This document shows positions 57,079-63,701 of a stretch of DNA of 63,701 nt, one piece after another. This DNA comes from Acanthamoeba castellanii str. Neff. Lineage: Eukaryota > Discosea > Longamoebia > Acanthamoebidae. The DNA lies in the NCBI RefSeq assembly GCF_000313135.1, contig NW_004457288.1, forward strand, positions 61,232 through 124,932, read 5' to 3'. Both the position numbers and the translations under genes were made by a program. How positions within the stretch are numbered: the first letter of the stretch is position 1; each line of letters begins with the position of its first letter. The notes beneath the pieces were generated by a model that saw only the letters and a list, made by a program, of their open reading frames with translations, searched no databases and had not been told where the DNA came from.

Positions 57079-58871
57079 ATGATGAGACCTGCAGGCAAGG
57101 CTCAGCACCTGGGCTATGCTTTCGCGGTTCGGCTGAGGCGTCTGCTGAAGACGGCACGATCACGAGAGACGAGGCGATTCCTACAGGCATCAGCATTTTT
57201 CACAATCTTTCTCTACCTTGTCTTCCTTCTCATCTCCTTTCTCCTCTCGAGCGATGAACGAGAGGTCATCGACCCGCCCTTCGAAGCCATCATCAATTTC
57301 ATGACCTACTCCGAGGTACGATGCGCCTTCTCTTTATAACATATTAATATGTAAATATTAATATGTAAATATTTACGTACCAATCAATCAGAGGTCCCAT
57401 CGCATGATTGCCCCGATACTTATTATTTTTATTTTATATCTTAAAACAAATATCATCAACAGTGAACTTCACCCACTTCTTCCTGCGCACGTGCCTAGAA
57501 ATATATATCTTATATAACATATACTGTTGTTACATATCATCATTCATTTATGTGCGCGCGATCGGGGCCGACACACCGCCACAGGACGACAAGCAAGAGC
57601 TCTACAAGGCGCTCGGGCCGCTCGTCACCTCCAAAAAGATGTCCTTCTCGCGCAACTACTTCGTCCCACGCGCCCCGCTCTTCAGCAACACCGGCCGACG
57701 CACCGACATCGCCACCTCCACCTCAGCCTCACCAGCCAACGCCAACGCCAACGCACCAACGACAACACCAACGGCAAGCGGCCGGCCGTGATGATCTTCG
57801 AGGCCTACGTGTGGGACGCGCAGATACTGAACGTCATCTCCGGCCCGGCGTTCGTCATCCCCTTCGAGATTCAGCAGATCCGCACCTCCAAGTCGGTGCT
57901 CAACTCCATCCTCGCCATGAAGCGGCAGAAGGAGCAGCTCCAGAAGGAGCGCCGGGAGCGCGAGGAAAAGGAGCGACAGCGCGCGGCCGCCGCCCAGGCC
58001 GCTGCGGTTGCGACGGCGGCGACGGCGACGGCGGTCGAAATATCGACTTTGCCGACGGCGACGACGACGACGATGGTGGACGTCGATGGGGTGTCGCGTC
58101 AGCAGGTGGACGACGTGTACGGGGTGGTGGAGGAGTACGATCAGCAGCAGCAGCAGCAGCTCATGCAGCAGCAGCCGGAAGAGGAGAAGCTGTCGGCGGA
58201 GCAGCAGCTGCTGGTGCAGCTCGCGAGCGACCACTCGCTGTGCGCCTCGCGCAGGGAACTGCGGAAGAGCGACAATTCGTCGATGGGACTCTACCACGAC
58301 TACCAGGTTAGGCTTCACGACACGACACGACCAACGACACGACACGACACGACCAACGACACGACACGCACGACGCTTACACGCGGCTGCAGGAGATGAC
58401 GGATTTGCTGAAGTCGATTGGGGAACGGAATCCCGATATCGCCAAGCTCCGCAGCATCGGACGATCTCTCAACGACCGGCACCTCTGGGTACGCGCGCCC
58501 GCCGCCGCCGCCGCCGCCACATTAATGTGTGCAGCGCGACTCACTTTTTGCCCCCCCCCTACGCGCGAGCAGGTGATGGAGATCTCCGACAATGTAGGCA
58601 ACAACGAGCCTGGCGAACCCGACATCAAGGTACAGTAATATATATATAGTTTTTGATACAATATATCTATATAAATACAGATAAATTTATACATGTATAT
58701 CTTGGACCTGTGTCTGATTGCTGTCGACAACCACAGTACATCGGCAACATGCACGGCGACGAGACTGTGGGTCGCGAGATACTGATCAGGCTCATCGTGC
58801 ACCTCACCGACGAGTACCGGAACAACAACACGCGGTACCTCCTCCTCCTCCTCCCATCACACGACTGTGTG

Positions 58872-58902
<31 letters not shown>

Positions 58903-60670
58903 GTTCACGCGTTGGCTCTTTCGTGTGTTTAGGGTGATCGATTTGGTGGACAACACGCGCATATTCATCATGCCCAGCATGAACCCCGACGGCTTCGAGC
59001 TCGGCATCCGCGGTAACGCCCGCGGTGTCGACCTCAACCGGTACCCCCATACCCCCATGCCGCGACACACACACGACACACACGACACACACACAACACA
59101 GGCGCTCACCGCACACACCGCACGCGCAGTGATTTTCCGGATCGATTCCGGGACACGAAGGGGAGTCTGTCGGGCCGTCAGCCGGAGACGGCGGCCATCA
59201 TGCGGTGGTCCAACGACTACGACTTTGTTCTGTCGGCCAACATGCACGGCGGCTCCCTGGTCGCCAACTACCCCTGGGACGCCGACGGCAGGCACGTGTG
59301 CTGTGCGTGTGTGCGGTGTGTGCTGTGTGTGCGGTGGGGCGTGTGCGGTTGTGGTGACTAATGGTGTGTGTGCGGGAGCAGGTCCGAGTACGATATGCCG
59401 AGGTACTCTGCGGCGCCCGATGACAAGCTGTTCCGGCACCTGGCGACGACCTACGCCAACTCGCATACCACCATGCACAGCTCCATCGAATTCCCCAACG
59501 GAATCACCAATGGCGCGCATGTACGCGTTGCCTCCAGTTTCATCCACTTGCCTTTTCTTGTATGACCAACACGCGCGTGTCGTGCCGTGTGTGTCGTGCC
59601 GCGCCGTGCGTGTCGTGTCGTGTACAGTGGTATTTGCTGTATGGAGGGATGCAGGATTGGAACTACGCGTGGCACGGCGACTGCGATCTGACGCTGGAGC
59701 TGGGCGACGAGAAGTGTCCGCTCGACAGCCAACTCGAGCGCTACTGGACCGAAAACCAGGAGGCCCTCCTCACCTACATGGAACAGGTAACGCACACACC
59801 GCACACGCGCAATCGCACGCACCGCACACGACCGCACACGCCTGACTTTTGTCTTGCGCGCAGGTGCACAAGCTGGGCGTGCGCGGCTTCGTGCACGACG
59901 TGGTGGGGCGGCCGATCCGGGCCACGGTGCGGGTGGTGGGCCTGCCCAACATCACAGTCTACTCGGACGAGGACCACGGCGACTACTACCGCCTCCTCAT
60001 GCCGGGCCACTACCAGGTCTGGGCCTACGCCAACGGCAAGCGCTCCGCCGTGCAGGACATCCACGTCCAGACCGGCCAAGTCACCCACCGTACGTGTGCG
60101 GTCGTGCGTGCGTGCGGTCGTGCGTGCGGTGTGTGCGCACGCGTGTCTGACTGGTTTGGCTCGCTGCAGTGAATTTGACGGTGTGGATCAAGGACGACGG
60201 GTCGCAGCCGCTGGTGCCGGACAAGGGCGGCGGCGGCGGCGGCGGTGGTACGACGCCGATTCCGGACAAGCAGCACAGCGAGGAGGACCCGACGCAGCTG
60301 ATCCTGCTGTCGCTGGCCATCTTCACCGCCCTGTCGGTCGTCCTCTCGCTCGTGGTCTACGGCGCCTTCAAGTACAAGAAGAAGATCGCGGCCAGCATCA
60401 AATGCGGCCACATCTGGCACCGCCTCAAGGTACTCGTGTGTGTCATGTGTGCGGTGCGTGTCGTGCGGTGCAGTGCGTGCGACGAAGCTTGACGTCAACA
60501 ACACAACACAGTTTACGGGGCGGCCGTTCCAGGACGAAGTGGAGCTGGTGGGCGTGGAGACCAACCGCCGATTTTCGCTGCTCAGCGATGACGAAGAGGA
60601 CAACGGCGACAACACCCCCGATGACGACGATGAAGTGGCGGTGGACGACCGGTCCCTTACGGAACGATAG
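57079..60670 (+). CDS. Membrane metallocarboxypeptidase (M14, carboxypeptidase D/N-E subfamily)
   Basis: ATG 57079, TAG 60668-60670. An N-terminal hydrophobic anchor ([18 protein letters not shown]) is followed by an unrecognised region with [15 protein letters not shown] and [19 protein letters not shown], then a Gln/Glu-rich coil. The peptidase domain starts at [19 protein letters not shown] (58393) and has [11 protein letters not shown], zinc ligands in GNMHGDE (58745) and SANMHGG (59235), the substrate-binding NPDGFE, and the catalytic glutamate in [11 protein letters not shown] (near 59690-59720). A transthyretin-like domain ([20 protein letters not shown]) and a second membrane span ([24 protein letters not shown]) end in an acidic cytosolic tail. 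It should trim C-terminal basic residues in the secretory pathway. The frame shifts near 57740-57790 by hand reading. Confidence 0.85.
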
Positions 60671-61214
60671 TCCACACTTTCTACACATACTCTTCACCCC
60701 CCCCCTTCACACCAATGTACAAACAAGCATTTTTCATTTTATTTATTTGAAACAAAAACGAACTTTATAAAGATAAAAGTCACCAATCGCCTCCTTAAGG
60801 TAACCGAGAGGCTGCACAAAGTGGTCAAAGATGATCATTGCTGCCTCCCAGGGCTGCCAGTGGTGATAGTGGTGCTCCCCCAGTGACGCGGTGGAGGTGA
60901 GTTCAGGTCAGCAACATCTCTGCGGCATCTCCACATGCATGGCAGAGGTGCCAACTGCTGCTAAGCGTTGGGTTAAGGGGGAGGTGTTCCACTTGCCAAG
61001 TAGGGCCTGCTTCCTATTTGAAGACCACATTCTTGGCTCTTTTCAGGCCACGCCAGGTAGCAGCCCAGTTCCGACCGATGTTGGACCGATCTGGCTGGGC
61101 GAATGGGCGAACAGTACCGGTGGCACTTTTTTCACTATTTTAGAAGCGCCAGGGCCAGAGAGTTCATTCTTCCCCTCGGACCAGCGCCATCACAACCTCA
61201 AGCCAAGCCCACCG
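60671..61214. promoter_or_regulatory. Upstream region of GATA paralog 3
   Basis: Contains CTCTGCGGCATCTCCA (about 60918-60933) and AGGTGTTCCACTTGCC (60982-60997), the latter 217 bases before the ATG. An ORF runs through from 60891, but by homology the protein starts at 61215. Confidence 0.5.
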
Positions 61215-62106
61215 ATGTTCAACACAAGCACCACAACCACGACCACGACCACCACCACCGCAGCCGATCATGGTGGTCAGCTGCTCGCGCAGGTGTCGAT
61301 GTTCGCGAATGCGGTGAGCAGGCTGACCCAGAAGAAGCATGCGCAGGGCGAGCTGACCAGGGGCGAGCAGGGCTTGCTCGAGGCCAACACGCACCTCCTA
61401 CGCCAGAGGGTGCTCCAGCTGCACGGCCTGCCATTCCAGCCATTCCAGCAGCTGCCCATTACTACCACATCGAGCAGCCACCACATGACGGTGCCTCTCA
61501 AGAAGAGGCCGATGCTCAAGCAGACGGCGGCCAACGTGGACTCGGCAGCATCCCTGCAGCAACCATGTCCGTCGGCTGGCGGGGTGCCGCCGAGGCGACG
61601 AACGAAGCGCATGTTCGACAGGGCGTGTCAGCACTGCGGGACCCGCTTCACCAGCCAATGGCGCACCGGTCCCTCCGGTCCCTCCACGTACGCTACGGCC
61701 CCCCCCCCACCTCAACCTTGCGGTTCCAGCAGAAATTACAAGCATTTTTGATAAATTTCTACCTTCTTTCTTTCCTTTTTCATGGTTCATGGTTAACCAA
61801 TGAGCAGCGGGTATTTTTTTACCATCTATGTTCATTTTCTATTTTTCGGCGGTAATGTAACTGCCCGCCGGTAAAACTGATCGTGTCGTGTAGTCGACTG
61901 ACATTCCTCCCACCTCTTTCTGCAGATTGTGCAACGCTTGCGGCATTAGATACGCTAGGCAGGTCAAGCTCGACCGAGCGCGGCTGCAGGCCTCACCGTC
62001 TCACACACCACCAACGGTGGCGGGTGATGAGTCACCCGTGACCGCGGCGTCGCCCCCGCAATCGTCGCCCCCGCCCCGAGCAAGCGTTCACTTCCTTCTC
62101 AACTGA
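61215..62106 (+). CDS. GATA-type zinc-finger transcription factor, paralog 3
   Basis: Exon 61215-61687 joins exon 61926-62106 in frame (217 residues). I chose ATG 61215 because the product then aligns with paralog 1 from its first residues: a Thr-rich start, GGQLLAQVSMFANAVSRL, EQGLLEANTHLLRQRVLQLHG. An in-frame ATG at 60891 would add 108 residues with no counterpart. The finger is CQHCGTRFTSQW.. + LCNACGIRYARQVKLDR, C-X2-C-X18-C-X2-C, and the C-terminus ends ASVHFLLN. Intron 2 of paralog 1 is conserved in position; intron 1 of paralog 1 is absent here. Confidence 0.9.
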
Positions 62107-62217
62107 ACAACACCCAACACATCACTCATCATGTAACAGTTGTTTCCAATGTACACAACAAGCCACAACAAGCCACAACAAACCATCAGCTTTGTCATCA
62201 ACGTTGCCAGGCAACTT

Positions 62218-63701
62218 TTATTGTTCGTTGTTCGTGGGCTGCTCGAGGGCGACGGGCTTGAGCGCAAGCACCTCCTTCTTCCAACTCATGCCACGCCCGA
62301 ACGGATCCGTCGGACTCACCTCCCGCAGCGGCAAACCCTGCGCGTGATGATGGCTTCACGTTAGCCAAATATAAATATAAATAAAATAAATACAATAAAA
62401 AGCAAATTTCAATGAATAAGCAAAAAGAAATAAGAAATAATTGAAGATGCGAGGTCGTACAAAGTTGACGTGGAGAAGGCCAGGCGTGAGATAGATTCGG
62501 CTGTCCTGGTAGTTCTTGAGGATGTACGCCACGATCTCCTCCTTTTCCGTCCGCCTCTTCTCCTTTCGCTCTGGGTCTTCGCTTTCGCTTTCGCTTTTGC
62601 CTCCGCTTTCGTTCTTTTGCGTTAGGTCCGGAGCGACCGTCGGTTCGCTGCCGCCCACGGCCGCTGGCGACGGCGACGGCGAGGGCGAGGGCGCGCGGAG
62701 GAGGTCCAGGTATTTGGAGTAGCCAAAGTAGCAGAGCACATCGCGCGTGAGCTTCAAGATGAACGACTTCTGCTCCTCGGAGAAGTGCGCCAGCGAGTGG
62801 TCCACCTTGCCCTTCCTCGGCTTGTACGCCTGATGACTGCACATACACACCCTTAGCATACGACGACACACGACGACACACGACGACACACCGACACACA
62901 CGACACACACGACACACACGACACACACGACACACACGACACACACGACACACACGACACACACGACACACACAATCGCACCTTTGTGTGAGTTCGTGGG
63001 TGGCGAGGGCTTGGATGCGCTCGTCGTAGACGGTGCCCTTGAGCGACTTGAGGTCGTAGAGGAAGCAGATGAGGCCCCGCATGGTGTGCCACCGGCGGGT
63101 CATGAGGTCCTCGTAGCGCACCACCTTGAGCGGTACGCCGCTGCTGCGCGCCACGAAGAGGTAGTACTCGTAGAACTTGGTCCACACCTGAATCTCGCGT
63201 CGCACCAGCTGGTCCCACTCGCGCTGCAGCCGCTCGTACTCGCTCTCGTCCAGGCTCTTCGTGTGCGATGACGTCAGCACCTGCGTTAACATTGCCACGA
63301 CGGTTAAGGTGGTGGTGATCCTTAAGGTGGCAATTGCTCCTGCTTAAGGTGGCGATTGCGAGCGGTACCATGTTAAAGTAGGAGTCGAGCGTGTCGAAGG
63401 GGTTGCGGACGAGGAGAATGATCTTCTTCACCTTGTACCGCTTGTACCCGAATCGCTCTGGAAAAGTGCGTCTTCACGATCCACACCTGATCGATGATGA
63501 CGCCCCCAACGGTGTAGCGTCAGATAAATGTAAAAGTTGCCTGTTGTGTGTGTCGTGTGGTCGTGTGTGCGGTGATGCGTGTGCGGTGGTGTGCGCAGCG
63601 CACCTGGGAGAGGTCGACAACGCCCTCGCCCAGAAGGCCATAGTCCAACAGCTCTCGGCTCAGCTTGCGGTCCGGTCGTGTATCGCTATGAATAATATTA
63701 A
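62218..63701 (-). CDS. Sulfotransferase-domain protein, 5' end beyond the window
   Basis: Stop at 62218-62220; the first exons lie past 63701. Exons read SRELLDYGLLGEGVVDLSQ, then VWIVKTHFPERFGYKRYKVK and IILLVRNPFDTLDSYFNM. The last matches the sulfotransferase PAPS-binding pattern (arginine and serine in RNPxDxxxS). The next exon (LDESEYERLQREWDQLVRRE, FYEYYLFVARSSGVPLKVVRYEDLM) fits the helical core and the VRYEDL strand. A Glu/Lys-rich insert (near 62560-62640) and a terminal exon (GLPLREVSPTDPFGRGMSW) follow. It would transfer sulfate from PAPS to a sugar or protein; the acceptor is unknown. An intron at 62885-62973 has a 9-bp ACGACACAC repeat. Confidence 0.75.
62885..62973. repeat. ACGACACAC nonamer array in an intron of the sulfotransferase gene
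   Basis: About nine tandem 9-bp units next to the intron's acceptor-distal exon. It has the same unit type, on the opposite strand, as the array at 41455-41580. Confidence 0.9.

Noticed and set aside
60891..61214. Upstream ATG extending GATA paralog 3 by 108 residues
   Set aside because: The added part has no match in paralogs 1 and 2 and overlaps the conserved non-coding elements.

Overview
This window is nuclear DNA from a free-living protist, most likely an Acanthamoeba-like amoebozoan. The evidence is GC-rich exons cut by many short GT-AG introns (donors very often start GTACG), introns full of CA/CGACA/CGTGT microsatellites, very short intergenic spaces, and a protein set rich in F-box, LRAT-like, MORN, kelch and plant-type GATA proteins. 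No bacterial operon, CRISPR array, rRNA or tRNA was recognised. The genus is inferred from style and gene content. Exon limits are hand-read and approximate unless the reading frame was checked across the splice.

Layout. 1-8475 (+): a large CLU-like protein with a beta-trefoil/fascin-like tail, open at its 5' end. 8562-17860 (+): four tandem copies (A-D) of an F-box gene family, with an assembly gap in copy C. 18068-18782 (+): LRAT-like protein. 19573-21726 (-): F-box/coiled-coil/ankyrin protein. 22324-23758 (+): F-box/MORN protein. 23990-26319 (+): NEPRO-like nucleolar protein. 26411-26849 (-): Pol III subunit RPC11. 27228-27690 (+): R3H-domain protein. 27904-29824 (-): PH-SAM-PB1 adaptor. 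30020-32874 (+): LPCAT-like acyltransferase with EF hands. 33032-35074 (-): TMEM184-like membrane protein. 35200-42767 (-): a multidomain repair-type protein joining a phage/bacterial-type RNA ligase to BRCT, WGR, PARP regulatory and PARP catalytic domains, with a 2.1-2.2 kb internal duplication that meets at an assembly gap. 43102-44052 (-), 53007-53824 (+) and 61215-62106 (+): three paralogous GATA zinc-finger genes. 44806-48969 (-): kelch/coiled-coil protein with an apparent frameshift. 49085-51323 (-): PIG-U. 51939-52338 (+): HMG-box protein. 53904-56658 (+): BCS1-like AAA ATPase. 57079-60670 (+): membrane metallocarboxypeptidase. 62218-63701 (-): sulfotransferase, cut by the window end.

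Most genes are unrelated housekeeping or signalling genes packed head to head or head to tail. Two local themes stand out: six F-box genes lie in about 15 kb (four tandem, two with other recognition domains), and three GATA paralogs share a conserved element upstream of the start codon.

The most interesting gene is the RNA ligase-PARP fusion. It would put nucleic-acid end sealing and ADP-ribosylation, a strand-break signal, on one polypeptide. The near-identical duplications next to both N-gaps could be haplotype or assembly artefacts, so copy number there should not be taken at face value.
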